Below are positions 31,776 to 39,956 of a stretch of 40,501 nt of DNA, piece after piece. The stretch is from SBAX01 sp964646605 (GTDB lineage Bacteria; Planctomycetota; Phycisphaerae; UBA1845). The notes below the pieces were generated by a model. It saw nothing but the letters and a program-made list of their open reading frames with translations. It did not search any database and was not told the origin of the DNA. The DNA lies in NCBI GenBank assembly GCA_964646605.1, contig CAZYEX010000031.1, forward strand, positions 1 to 40,501. The letters are read 5' to 3'. Every line of letters begins with the position of its first letter. Position 1 is the first letter of the stretch. The translations under genes and the position numbers were made by a program.

Positions 31776-33590
31776 TCACGGCGAGACGGGAGGCGGTTCG
31801 TCTCGGCGCGTAAACACCACCAGTTCGTCCTCGGCGTCTTCGTGAAATCCCGTCAGGCGGAAGACTTCGCGCAGAGCCATGTCCGTTCGACGCGCGAGAA
31901 GGTCATACGACCCTACCGAGACCACGAAGTACGCGGGGGCATCTTCCGCTAGACGAGCCTGGAGACGGCGGGCGACCTCGACGTAGACGGAGTCGGAAAC
32001 GTCGCGGCGGCCCTGTCGCAGCGAGGCCATCTCCACCTCGGTGACCAGTCGCCGCACCTTGAACCCGTGGTAGAACTCCAGCGAAAGACTCGGTTGACCG
32101 TCCACCCAATAGATGGTCGCGTCTTTAGCGGCCGACTCGTCAAGCTTGTCGGCCAGGGCCTGGACCTCGGGGTGCCATTCCATACGCGTGCCCATCGCCG
32201 GCCAGGCAATCGCCAAGAGAACGGCGACGCCCAGGTTGAGCAGCGCGAACGAGGTGACACGACACTGTTGGGCATAGGCCCAGGACGCCAACGACCACAG
32301 GATGACCGCGACCACGATAGCCGCGCCGCCCAGAGCGGCCAGTTCGGGGTAGGTCAAGCCCAGCACCCGCAGCCCGATGATTCCCCCCCCCGCTACGACG
32401 ACGATCACCACACCGCACAGCGCCCGGCCCAGACGAGAAGGTTCCCCCACCGCGAAAAACAACCGGTCGATCACCGGACCCAGCAGCAGACAATACGCGG
32501 GAACGATCGAAAGGAGATAATGCGGTCTCTTGAAGGACGACGTACTCAGGAAGCAGGTTCCCACCAAAGCCCACATGAAGGCAAAAACGAGCCCGCGGCG
32601 CTGCGCGGCGTACTTCGGCAGAAACGGCGCTGCCGCGGCCTCGAACATCGAAAGCATGTACGGAAGCGTCCAACCCAGCACATAGGGCAGGTAATACCAC
32701 CAGGGTCGTACCTTATCGCTCAATTCTCCGGTGAAACGACTGAGGTACTCGATCCGCCACAATTCGAGTGCGTTGTCGATGTGCAGACTGACATACACAG
32801 GCCACACACCGACCAGCACCACCCACAACACGATCCCCGGAACCAACCACAGCGTGGTCAAGCGACGCAACTGCGAACCCATCGCCTGCGAGGCGTGACG
32901 AAAGATGGAACCCTCAGTGCGTGGACCTTGCGAGGCATCGGCGAGCGGCCCACCAACGAACCAATACGCAGCCAATGCCAACCCGATGGTTGCCAGGGGC
33001 AGCGGCGCTTTGGCGAGCATGGCCAGTGCGAACGCGACGTAGAACCCGGCCAGGAACCGGCGATCCCGTTCGCCGCATAAGGCCCCTCGCCAAAAACAGG
33101 CGAAGGACAGCGTGGTGAAGAAGGTCAACACCATGTCGACTTGGGCGTTGCGGGCGAACATCAGCGTGGCAGGACCGGCCGCGGCGATGAACCCGCACGT
33201 CCGCCCCACCCGCGGGCCGTACATCATCGACCCCAGCCAGCAGACGGTCAGCACCGTCCCGAACGCCGCAATCGCCGACGGAAGCCGCGCCGCAAACGCC
33301 GTCACTTCTCCGCTTCCGCGATCACTGGCCCACGAAGCCAAGCCAATCGCCCAGATTCCCAACGGAGTCTTGCGGATTCGCGGTGCATCCCCGACTTCGG
33401 GGATCATCCACTCGCCGGTTTGCAAGGCGTTGCCCGCCGCCAGGGCGTTGATGCACTCGTGATCGCCCAGCGGAGGACCGACGCTCAAACCGTAAAAGCA
33501 GGTAAAGGCCGCGAATGCCGCGAGCAGCACCATCCCCAACCACCGCTGGTCGCGCGACCCGAGGCCTGACTCGTGGATTCGAGGAATCAA
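31776..33590 (-). CDS. ArnT/PMT-like membrane glycosyltransferase
   Basis: 604 residues if TTG at 33590 is used (AAGGGG upstream). The frame reaches 33695, but that would overlap the divergent lipoprotein gene. About eleven hydrophobic helices. The first extracytoplasmic loop holds PPLGDHECINALAAGN, the D-x-E type of acidic motif seen in ArnT/PMT (GT83/GT39) enzymes, followed by RIRKTPLGIW and NAQVDMVLTFF, both strongly ArnT-like. A soluble C-terminal domain follows (AKDATIYWVDGQPSLSLEFY). Such enzymes transfer a sugar from a polyprenyl-phosphate donor to lipid A, protein or glycan outside the membrane; the acceptor is unknown. Confidence 0.85.
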   Translation of the reverse strand: MIPRIHESGLGSRDQRWLGMVLLAAFAAFTCFYGLSVGPPLGDHECINALAAGNALQTGEWMIPEVGDAPRIRKTPLGIWAIGLASWASDRGSGEVTAFAARLPSAIAAFGTVLTVCWLGSMMYGPRVGRTCGFIAAAGPATLMFARNAQVDMVLTFFTTLSFACFWRGALCGERDRRFLAGFYVAFALAMLAKAPLPLATIGLALAAYWFVGGPLADASQGPRTEGSIFRHASQAMGSQLRRLTTLWLVPGIVLWVVLVGVWPVYVSLHIDNALELWRIEYLSRFTGELSDKVRPWWYYLPYVLGWTLPYMLSMFEAAAAPFLPKYAAQRRGLVFAFMWALVGTCFLSTSSFKRPHYLLSIVPAYCLLLGPVIDRLFFAVGEPSRLGRALCGVVIVVVAGGGIIGLRVLGLTYPELAALGGAAIVVAVILWSLASWAYAQQCRVTSFALLNLGVAVLLAIAWPAMGTRMEWHPEVQALADKLDESAAKDATIYWVDGQPSLSLEFYHGFKVRRLVTEVEMASLRQGRRDVSDSVYVEVARRLQARLAEDAPAYFVVSVGSYDLLARRTDMALREVFRLTGFHEDAEDELVVFTRRDEPPPVSP

Positions 33591-33671
33591 ACTTGAAATC
33601 CCCTTGGGCGTTGCGGCGGGACTCTTCCCACGACGCCCATTGTTGGCTACTCTGTGCCCGCCCGGAAAACC

Positions 33672-34511
33672 ATGAAACCGCCACGAGAATACCACCGCCC
33701 ACGTCAGCCGTCGCCCGATGGACAGCGTTGGGCGGCGAGCTTACTGATTCTTACGCTCCCGGGCTGTTCCGCAGGGTGGGTGCGATGGGTCCCAGGCGGG
33801 TGGGTCAACGACTATCAATCCGCCGAGCGGCTTGCAGAAGCCCCCGAACGCCCCCTGTTTATCCTCTACCGCACCAAGGACCGCACCGCGGCCGACCCCA
33901 TGTTCGACGCCCTCAACTCCCACGAAATCAAACCCCGTACGTCTGGTTGCGTTCGGTGTTGTTTGTTTCATTCCAACGCCTCGGACCGTCGCTATGTCGC
34001 CCAGTTCGGCGTACAGCGCGCCCCCGCGGTGATTCTGATTCACGCCGACGGCACCTATCACGCCCAAACCGGTCCCCAATCCGGCGAACAACTCGCCCGC
34101 TTTTTCGACGCCGCCCATCCCCCCGGGACAATTCCCGCGCACGACCCGTTTATTTCTCGCCAAGCGACGTATGCCTGGATGCGTTCGTTGGACGCGGCCC
34201 AGTCGGCGGCCAAATCCCAGAACCGATCCGTCCTGATTGTCTTGGACCGCTGGATGTCGCGCGATTGGCGGCGGCTGCACAAACTTCTCGATCGTCCCGA
34301 AGTTCACGCACGGTTCGTCAACATGATCCATTGCCGACCGGGCGGCGTGCTCGGCGGCGGCGGTGCGGTCGCCCAGACTTTCGGCGTCACGAACCTCCCG
34401 GCCTTGGTCATCCTCCAACCCGACGGTTCCCATCATGCGCTCGAGCTCCCCACCTCCTACGAATCCGTCATCCGCTTCGCCGACGCCCGAAGGCTGAAGT
34501 TGGAAGACTGA
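33672..34511 (+). CDS. Exported protein with two thioredoxin-like folds
   Basis: 279 residues from the ATG at 33672; a GTG at 33654 is an alternative. N-terminal helix WAASLLILTLPGC is a possible but imperfect lipobox. Two regions look like successive thioredoxin folds: one with RPLFILYRTKD and the cis-Pro segment RAPAVILIHADG, another with RSVLIVLDRWM and NLPALVILQPDG. Neither has a CxxC active site in the expected place; the only close pair is C-V-R-C-C in the first unit. Disulfide chemistry is therefore doubtful and a binding role is likelier. Its final codons and stop lie inside heptanucleotide repeats (34489-34523). Confidence 0.68.
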   Translation: MKPPREYHRPRQPSPDGQRWAASLLILTLPGCSAGWVRWVPGGWVNDYQSAERLAEAPERPLFILYRTKDRTAADPMFDALNSHEIKPRTSGCVRCCLFHSNASDRRYVAQFGVQRAPAVILIHADGTYHAQTGPQSGEQLARFFDAAHPPGTIPAHDPFISRQATYAWMRSLDAAQSAAKSQNRSVLIVLDRWMSRDWRRLHKLLDRPEVHARFVNMIHCRPGGVLGGGGAVAQTFGVTNLPALVILQPDGSHHALELPTSYESVIRFADARRLKLED

Positions 34512-34588
34512 AGTTGGAAAAGGCGATGGGGATGCTCGGATCAGCCGGCTCGATTTCGGTCTTCGTTCTTCAGTCTTCGGCCTTCTCC
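34489..34588. repeat. Inverted patch of degenerate 7-bp repeats
   Basis: The left arm has five heptamers: GAAGGCT GAAGTTG, then GAAGACT GAAGTTG, then GAAAAGG (34489-34523). The right arm has four heptamers of the complementary type: CTTCGTT CTTCAGT, then CTTCGGC CTTCTCC (34561-34588). The left arm contains the stop codon of the thioredoxin-like gene; the right arm ends two bases before the pgsA ATG. The arms can pair into a long imperfect hairpin. Confidence 0.85.
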
Positions 34589-34589
34589 C

Positions 34590-35177
34590 ATGTGGCTTAA
34601 CTGGCCCAACCGCATCACCGTCGCCCGCATCACACTGGTGACGCCCTATGTCATTTGCCTGTTGAACCTGAACGAACCGTGGAGGGGGTGGCGGTATGTG
34701 GCGCTCGTGCTCTTTGTACTCATGGCCGTGAGCGACGCCCTGGACGGGTACCTCGCCCGCCGCCTGAACGAGTCCACGCCCCTGGGCCGCTACCTCGACC
34801 CCTTGGGCGACAAACTGCTGGTCACCTGTTCGGTCATCCTGCTCTCCATCGACGCGACTTCGGTTCACGGGTTTCGCCTGCCCAGCTGGGTTCCGGTAAT
34901 CGCCATCGGCAAGGACGCTCTGACGGTCATCGGGTTCCTGCTCGTGTACGCCGTGACCGGTCAATTCTTCGTCCGGCCTCGGATTTTGGGAAAGGCTTGC
35001 ACTTTGGTACAATTGCTGATGATCGGCTACGTACTGGCGGCCCCGGACATGCCGGTGTGGATGCAACGCCCCTGGCCGATCTTGTGGTGGCTGGCCAGCG
35101 CCGCCGCGGTGGTTGCGTCCGTGGACTACGTTCGCATCGGCAACCGCTTCGCCGCCGAGCACGCCGCAAGAACGTAG
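34590..35177 (+). CDS. pgsA: CDP-diacylglycerol-glycerol-3-phosphate 3-phosphatidyltransferase
   Basis: 195 residues, the normal length, with about five membrane helices. The CDP-alcohol phosphatidyltransferase motif DGx2ARx8Gx3Dx3D is complete (DGYLARRL...GRYLDPLGD), and the N-terminus WPNRITVARI is typical of PgsA. It makes phosphatidylglycerol phosphate in the inner membrane, the committed step to PG and cardiolipin. There is no Shine-Dalgarno: the bases before the ATG are pyrimidine-rich heptamers of the repeat patch, so translation is either leaderless or not SD-driven. Confidence 0.93.
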   Translation: MWLNWPNRITVARITLVTPYVICLLNLNEPWRGWRYVALVLFVLMAVSDALDGYLARRLNESTPLGRYLDPLGDKLLVTCSVILLSIDATSVHGFRLPSWVPVIAIGKDALTVIGFLLVYAVTGQFFVRPRILGKACTLVQLLMIGYVLAAPDMPVWMQRPWPILWWLASAAAVVASVDYVRIGNRFAAEHAART

Positions 35178-35231
35178 GGTTCGCTGTGCGCACCACCTTC
35201 GGCGCCGCCCTGGGTCGGCGTTGACCGTCCG

Positions 35232-35281
35232 TAATTGGTAATTGGTAATTGGTAATTTGGTAACTCGTAACTTGTAACTCG
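35232..35281. repeat. Direct array of degenerate 7-bp repeats
   Basis: Seven units in a row: three exact TAATTGG, one TAATTTGG (8 bp), then TAACTCG, TAACTTG, TAACTCG. The array lies between pgsA and ribBA, 21 bp before the ribBA start, in AT-rich contrast to its flanks. Unlike the other two patches, only one arm is present. Confidence 0.9.
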
Positions 35282-35302
35282 TCATTTTTCCAAGGACCCC
35301 CC

Positions 35303-36550
35303 ATGAGTCACCCTCCTTTCTCTCCCGTCGAATCCGCCTTTGACGATCTCCGCGCCGGTAAGTTCATCATTCTTCTCGACGACGAGGACCGCGAGAACGA
35401 AGGTGATCTAGTGATCGCCGCACAGCACATCACGCCCGACGCCATCAACTTCATGCTCAAGGTCGGACGCGGCGTGCTGTGCATGCCCATCACCCGCAAG
35501 CGATGCGAAGAACTCAATCTTTCGTTGCAAAGCGTGCAGAACACGACCCGCTTCGCCACCGCCTTCACCGTCACGGTCGATGCCCATCCCAACTTCGGCG
35601 TCACCACCGGCGTCTCCTCGGCCGATCGCGCCAAAACCATCGAAGTCGCCTGTGCGCCGGATACCAAACCCACCGACCTGATCCGCCCCGGACACGTGAA
35701 CCCGCTCATGGCCGTGGACGGAGGGGTCCTGGTCCGCTCCGGGCAGACCGAGGGATCGGTCGATCTATGTCGCCTCGCCGGATTGCGCCCCGCGGCGACC
35801 ATCATTGAAATCATGAACGACGACGGCAGCATGGCCCGACTGCCCGACCTCACTCGCATCGCCAAGCAGCACGCCATCAACCTCTACACCGTCGCCGACA
35901 TCATCGAATACCGCATGCAACGCGAGTCCTTTATTACGCGCGGAGTGAGCACGCGACTGCCCACCCGCTTCGGCGAATTCACCTTGATCGAGTACCACTC
36001 GCCCGTCGATCCCGAGCCGCACCTCGCCCTCACTTGCGGCGGAGTCGGGGCCCTCGGACCCAACGGCGAGCCCGTCGTCCACGACGAACCGGTGCTCGTC
36101 CGCGTCGAATCCGAGTGCATGACCGGCCACGTCTTCCACTCCGTCCGCTGCGACTGCGGCGGACAGCTCGACAACGCCATGCAGATGATCCAAAAAATCG
36201 GCAAGGGAGCGGTCGTCTACCTACGCCAAGAGGGCCGCGGCATCGGACTGCACAACAAACTGCGGGCCTACGAGCTGCAAGACAAGGGCCTGGACACCGT
36301 CGAAGCCAACCAGCGACTCGGCCTCCCCGTCGACCGCCGCGACTACGGCGTCGGCGCCCAAATCATCCGCGACCTGGGCCTCCGCCAACTCCGCATCCTC
36401 ACCAACAACCCCAAAAAAATCTCCCGCCTCGAAGTCTACGGAGTCAGAATCGTCGAACAACTCCCCATCGAAATCCCCCCCACCGAGCACAACCGCGACT
36501 ACCTCCGCACCAAACGGGATAAGATGGGGCACAAGCTGAGGGATGTGTGA
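35303..36550 (+). CDS. ribBA: Bifunctional DHBP synthase / GTP cyclohydrolase II
   Basis: 415 residues. The N-terminal half is 3,4-dihydroxy-2-butanone-4-phosphate synthase (DDEDRENEGD at 26-35; RPGHVNPL). The C-terminal half is GTP cyclohydrolase II, with zinc cysteines Cys272, Cys283 and Cys285 (ECMTGHVFHSVRCDCGGQL) and RQEGRGIGL. Together they supply both precursors of riboflavin. All key residues of both halves are present. AAGGA lies 11 bases before the ATG. No FMN riboswitch was found in the short upstream region. Confidence 0.96.
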   Translation: MSHPPFSPVESAFDDLRAGKFIILLDDEDRENEGDLVIAAQHITPDAINFMLKVGRGVLCMPITRKRCEELNLSLQSVQNTTRFATAFTVTVDAHPNFGVTTGVSSADRAKTIEVACAPDTKPTDLIRPGHVNPLMAVDGGVLVRSGQTEGSVDLCRLAGLRPAATIIEIMNDDGSMARLPDLTRIAKQHAINLYTVADIIEYRMQRESFITRGVSTRLPTRFGEFTLIEYHSPVDPEPHLALTCGGVGALGPNGEPVVHDEPVLVRVESECMTGHVFHSVRCDCGGQLDNAMQMIQKIGKGAVVYLRQEGRGIGLHNKLRAYELQDKGLDTVEANQRLGLPVDRRDYGVGAQIIRDLGLRQLRILTNNPKKISRLEVYGVRIVEQLPIEIPPTEHNRDYLRTKRDKMGHKLRDV

Positions 36551-36990
36551 CTACTCTGGGCCTTTTCGACTTCGGGCCCGGATGCTATCCTATAAGGGGA
36601 CGACGACGAGGCACCGAATCGAGGATCGTGCGCGATGAGGCGAGGCGACCTCCCGATTCACTACGATCCGCACGCGATGCGCGCGGGTGCCACTGGCAAC
36701 TCGTCTGCCAGTGCCTGTCCCTCCGCCATCGCCCACCCCCGCCGAACGATCTCTTCGACCGCATCCCTGGAGCGCCACCCCTCGCAGGTAGGGCCGTGGA
36801 TCGCAGGCGTAGGACCCGCCGGATCCGAACCGGGAGCGCGAGCGACCGGCCTTGGACCACCGCGCAGAGCCGAACGCCGATGAAAACCCTGATCGGTAGG
36901 AGGGGCCCAAGCCCGGCCTGAGAAACGCGAAGACCGGGGTCCACGAGTGAACGCCTTTCTCAAGGCCCCGTCAGGGACGCACGAACCTAG

Positions 36991-37010
36991 CCCCCCAGTT
37001 CACTGGGGGG
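36991..37010. repeat. C/G palindrome
   Basis: CCCCCCAGT and ACTGGGGGG (9 bp each) are separated by two bases, giving a near-perfect cruciform or hairpin. Confidence 0.85.
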
Positions 37011-37036
37011 TCAACGTCATCCCCCCAAACCTATCC

Positions 37037-37063
37037 CCCCTCTCCCTGTTGCAGGGAGAGGGG
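37037..37063. repeat. CCCCTCTCCCTG hairpin of a widespread intergenic type
   Basis: A 12-bp perfect stem CCCCTCTCCCTG/CAGGGAGAGGGG with a 3-nt loop, followed by GGGGGTGAGGGT. This kind of element, whose frames read like 'LTPGPSP', is found between genes in many unrelated bacteria. Confidence 0.8.
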
Positions 37064-37230
37064 CCGGGGGTGAGGGTCATCGCTGCCACACAGACGACAC
37101 CAATCAGAGCGTGGAGCGCAAGCGACCCGAAAGACGTCCCCATCCTGTTCCCACCCTCCATCCCCCAAGCCCGGCCTGAGCAACGCGAAGACCGGGCTCC
37201 ACGAAGGAACCCCCCGCGTCCCCAACTCCA

Positions 37231-37377
37231 GGGGAGAGCAAAGTTCCACTTGGCCGGCCGGGGAGAGCGAAGTTCCACTTTGCCAGTCGGGGAGAGCAAA
37301 GTTCCACTTTGCCGGCGCAGCAAAGAAAGCAACGTTCCCCCCAACACCGGGGAGAGCAAAGTTCCACTTTGCTCAAA
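37231..37377 (+). repeat. Tandem array of about 29-bp hairpin units
   Basis: Units start at 37231, 37260, 37289 and 37349, with a degenerate unit in the 37318-37348 gap. Each reads GGGGAGAGC(A/G)AAGTTCCACTT and carries the dyad GCAAAGT-TCC-ACTTTGC. Period is 29-30 bp without unique spacers. The array could fold into a series of identical small hairpins. Confidence 0.85.
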
Positions 37378-37644
37378 CCACGTCCCCGCGAAATCCGAGC
37401 TGCCCCGCGAACCTGAGAAAAACCGATGTCGTGCAATCAGAACAGCTCTCCCTGCCCATCGCTCCGCCCCCGCAATTGCAAAACGCCAACCCTTGACCCC
37501 GCCCCGCCCACGGGTTAGGCTACCGTTCGGAAAATGTCCGGCCCCAGAAAAACCAACGCGGTCCCGACGCGGGCTCGCGCGTCAATAAAGGTGCGACACG
37601 GTACTGGTTCGATTACCATCCACGGAACCAGACGAGCCTAGACC

Positions 37645-37950
37645 ATGAGCGGACGCGTGGGACATCGCAAACGACTGATCTGCGTAAACGCGGGCAACCT
37701 GCGTGCGAACCACTTGTACTTGACCGGCCACGGCGATTTCTTCCCCGCCGATTGCTACGGCGCTTCATCGGAAAAAGGCGGCACGGGCAAACCGCTCCGC
37801 CTGGACGTGCTGGGCCTCCCCTCGCCGATCTACACGGACATTCCGACCGACGCGAGGTCCGGCAAGCCGCGCCGGTTCTTCCGCAAGCGGGCCTGGGTCG
37901 GAGAATTCTTCGCCAGGCCCGGCATCAAACCGAGACACAATTTCTATTGA
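37645..37950 (+). CDS. Small protein, domain often next to restriction-type nucleases
   Basis: 101 residues. Segments VNAGNLRANHLYLTGHGDFFP and PRRFFRKRAWVGEFFAR, with a T-D-I-P-T-D motif between, resemble a small domain I recall from genes near DNA-modification or nuclease systems; I cannot name it. Relative to that memory it stops early at the C-terminus, so it may be truncated. It lies 21 bp before the HNH gene and is probably co-transcribed with it. No ribosome site is obvious at the ATG. Confidence 0.55.
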   Translation: MSGRVGHRKRLICVNAGNLRANHLYLTGHGDFFPADCYGASSEKGGTGKPLRLDVLGLPSPIYTDIPTDARSGKPRRFFRKRAWVGEFFARPGIKPRHNFY

Positions 37951-37971
37951 GCGCCTTGTGAAGGTAACAGG

Positions 37972-38745
37972 ATGAGTACGCGACCGATTAACGATGGTCA
38001 ACCGTGGACGCGCCCACAACTGATCATCGCGTTCGAGCTGTACTGCCGTGTACCCTTTGGCCGCATCTCCACCCGCAACCCGCTCATCCGTGACCTGGCT
38101 CTCAAGCTCGGTCGAACCCCGGCCTCTGTCACTCGCAAACTCGGCAACTTCGGGGCGTTCGATCCAGAACTCGCGGCACGCAATGTCTCGGGATTGACGC
38201 ACGGGAGTAAACTCGACCGGGCTATCTGGGATGAGTTTCATCGTGATTGGAATGGGTTGGTCATTCGCGCCCATGACATCAAGCGCCGACTAGAACCCAG
38301 CGAGACAACCGGGCAACCGCTGGTGCTGCCGAAAGGCCCATCGGAGAAAACCGTTACCGTCAAGCAGCGCTTGCACCAGTCATTCTTCCGCGACGCGGTC
38401 CTCAGCAGCTACAACTCTCGTTGCTGCGTCACCGGGCTGCCGATCGTGGAGTGCTTGGTTGCCGGGCACATCATTCCATGGAGTGTGGACGAGCACCGTC
38501 GCGCCGACCCGACCAACGGCGTGTGCCTCTCCGCGACGTTCGACCGCCTTTTCGATGTCGGACTTATCACCATCGAGGACGACCTGACGTTACGCGTCAG
38601 TAACCGGTTGCGCGTTTGGACCGACTGTGCTGTCGCTGAACAGGTCGCCGCACGGCAAGGGCGGAAGATCATCCCCCCCGCGCGCTTCTATCCCGACCCG
38701 CTTTGCCTACGCTGGCACCGGGAAAACCGATTTGAGGCGGCGTAG
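37972..38745 (+). CDS. HNH endonuclease (HNH_2 type), restriction-like
   Basis: 257 residues. The N-terminal part (LIIAFELYCRVPFGRIST, LALKLGRTPASVTRKLGNF) is a small helical module resembling a DNA-recognition or HTH-like segment. The C-terminal part holds the HNH_2 core CCVTGLPIVECLVAGHIIPW, then NGVCLSATFDRLFDVGLITI, in which the AGHIIPW His and the NGVCL...FD Asn are the nuclease residues. Such proteins are common in restriction and defence loci, but no methyltransferase is visible here. A Vsr remnant 1.2 kb downstream suggests a former modification-linked island. Confidence 0.85.
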   Translation: MSTRPINDGQPWTRPQLIIAFELYCRVPFGRISTRNPLIRDLALKLGRTPASVTRKLGNFGAFDPELAARNVSGLTHGSKLDRAIWDEFHRDWNGLVIRAHDIKRRLEPSETTGQPLVLPKGPSEKTVTVKQRLHQSFFRDAVLSSYNSRCCVTGLPIVECLVAGHIIPWSVDEHRRADPTNGVCLSATFDRLFDVGLITIEDDLTLRVSNRLRVWTDCAVAEQVAARQGRKIIPPARFYPDPLCLRWHRENRFEAA

Positions 38746-38782
38746 ACAACGCTAACTTGCTAGGGAACGGGAGTTCATCGCT

Positions 38783-39199
38783 ATGAACACATCACTTTCA
38801 ACCGACCTTCGCCAAACTGCCATCGATTGTGTCTCAGAGATGGGCGACGTCTTCTGGGATTACGACGCCGGGCGTGATGCGCCCCGCGGGTACCGCGATC
38901 CAAGCGAGATTGCGATCGGCACGGTCGAGAAGACCCTGCGCGAGACCGTATTCGATGCGCTGGGAGCCGAGCGGGCAGCTTTTAACTTGGTCTCTGAATA
39001 CGAGACTCTCGTCGACGAATTGCCGGAATCGTCAACCGATGAGCAGATCATCGGAACCCTCGTTGCCAACGCAGACTGGACCCCAAGGGGTGCGCGCGAG
39101 ATTCTCAAGCTGGCCCACCGCTACGGTACAAGCATCCTCCGCAACGCCCAAGCGCTGGCTGACGCGTTGGAAATCGAAGACGGCGACGCGGGCCTCTGA
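38783..39199 (+). CDS. Hypothetical cytoplasmic protein
   Basis: 138 residues, with GGGAG about 12 bases before the ATG. Acidic and helical with segments LRQTAIDCVSEMGDVFWDYD and PRGAREILKLAHRYGTSILR, the latter resembling a short helical pair. No known family recognised. It follows the HNH gene by 37 bp, so it may be part of the same operon, and ends 37 bp before the left REP arm. Confidence 0.62.
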   Translation: MNTSLSTDLRQTAIDCVSEMGDVFWDYDAGRDAPRGYRDPSEIAIGTVEKTLRETVFDALGAERAAFNLVSEYETLVDELPESSTDEQIIGTLVANADWTPRGAREILKLAHRYGTSILRNAQALADALEIEDGDAGL

Positions 39200-39236
39200 A
39201 ACTCGGCGCTCTCGGTCGACATGCCGTGACCGCCTT

Positions 39237-39311
39237 TCGCCCCATTTGGGGCGATGGATTGTAGCCACGGGTGGAGCGACGCCGCTTGGTGCGGCGCGGA
39301 ACCCGTGGAAC
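39237..39311. repeat. Left REP-type arm of the transposase element
   Basis: A compound palindromic sequence: CGCCCC-ATTT-GGGGCG, then a hairpin with outer stem CCACGGGT/ACCCGTGG enclosing an inner CGCCGC/GCGGCG stem. About 60 of its bases recur inverted at 39895-39954. Confidence 0.88.
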
Positions 39312-39381
39312 GCGATCTCCCGGATTCTCATTTCGCCCTGGAGGGGCGAAGGGCTGTCTCCACACACTAGAAAGGACCGGA

Positions 39382-39834
39382 ATGCCCGGCACATACACGC
39401 AGATTCTCTTGCACATCGTGTTCTCAACCAAGAACCGCGAGCCCTGGATCGCGGCCGACATCGCCGAGCGCCTCTACTCATACATAGGCGGCATGATCCG
39501 GGCGGAGAAGGGCGTGCTCTACGACATCGGCGGCATCGAGGACCACGTCCACCTGTACCTGCGCTGGCGGGCCGATGCCGCACTCTCAGACTTGATGCGC
39601 ACGCTGAAAGCCCGCTCTTCGCTTTGGATACACCAGACATCCCCGAACCTCCGTGCCTTCGCATGGCAGGAGGGGTACAGCGCGTTTTCCGTCAGCAAGT
39701 CTCAAGAGGAGGCGGTCAAAAAGTACATCGCCAATCAGGCTGAGCACCACAAAAAAGAAGACTTCAAGACCGAGCTGCGTCAAATGCTTCGCTTGCATCA
39801 GATCGAATTCGACGAGCAATATGTGTTCGATTGA
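39382..39834 (+). CDS. REP-associated tyrosine (Y1, HUH) transposase
   Basis: 150 residues from the ATG at 39382 (AAAGGA upstream); the longer frame to 39271 is only REP DNA. HUH motif DHVHLYL (His55, His57) and catalytic Tyr115 in KKYIANQAEHH, both typical of IS200/IS605-like RAYT proteins. These enzymes cut single-stranded DNA at hairpins, via a phosphotyrosine intermediate. All active-site residues are intact, so it may be functional. The flanking REP hairpins are its likely substrates. Confidence 0.92.
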   Translation: MPGTYTQILLHIVFSTKNREPWIAADIAERLYSYIGGMIRAEKGVLYDIGGIEDHVHLYLRWRADAALSDLMRTLKARSSLWIHQTSPNLRAFAWQEGYSAFSVSKSQEEAVKKYIANQAEHHKKEDFKTELRQMLRLHQIEFDEQYVFD

Positions 39835-39894
39835 TCCGACATGCGTCGTGGCAGTTCCTCCGACCCTTCGGGGCGGTAACCGCACAAAAACTGA

Positions 39895-39954
39895 GTTCCA
39901 CGGGTTCCGCGTCGGCTCCACCCGTGGCTAAATCCCATCGCCCCGATAGGGCGA
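39895..39954. repeat. Right REP-type arm, inverted
   Basis: Reads as the reverse complement of the left arm: CCACGGGT...ACCCGTGG stem with a short loop, then the CGCCCCGATAGGGCG hairpin. Lost relative to the left arm is most of the inner CGCCGC/GCGGCG stem. Confidence 0.88.
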
Positions 39955-39956
39955 AA

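Larger units (their letters stand above)
36908..37210 (+). repeat. 44-bp direct repeat, two copies
   Basis: Copies at 36908-36951 and 37167-37210, beginning CAAGCCCGGCCTGAG and containing AACGCGAAGACCGGG, with a few mismatches. The spacing is 259 bp and the hairpins lie between the copies. Confidence 0.85.
36551..37644. other. Repeat-rich intergenic region without a convincing gene
   Basis: About 1.1 kb. The open frames here (for example 36547-36921 +) are Arg/Pro-rich and fragmentary, and I do not accept them. The stretch holds a copy of the GATCCGA...GAGCGCGAGCG dispersed element (36822-36848), a 44-bp direct repeat in two copies, two strong hairpins and a tandem array of hairpin units (each listed separately). 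Confidence 0.8.
39237..39954 (+). mobile_element. REPtron: RAYT transposase with inverted REP arms
   Basis: A Y1-type transposase gene is enclosed by two inverted, self-complementary arms (39237-39311 and 39895-39954). A further hairpin TTCGCCC/GGGCGAA (39332-39350) sits just upstream of the gene. The right end abuts a Vsr coding remnant whose 5' part is absent on both sides, so the element probably inserted into vsr and the 5' part was lost. Confidence 0.8.

Noticed and set aside
35178..35302. FMN riboswitch upstream of ribBA
   Set aside because: The 125-bp gap holds heptamer repeats and none of the conserved RFN-element segments.
36547..36963. Open frames on both strands after ribBA
   Set aside because: They are Arg/Pro/Ser-rich, mutually overlapping and run through dispersed repeats; no ribosome site or family resemblance.
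37231..37377. CRISPR-like array (about 29-bp units at regular spacing)
   Set aside because: Units are contiguous with no unique spacers, they vary between copies, and no cas genes are present.
39831..39956. N-terminal part of the frame running into the vsr remnant
   Set aside because: It translates REP-arm DNA and does not resemble the Vsr N-terminus, so it is not a real fusion protein.
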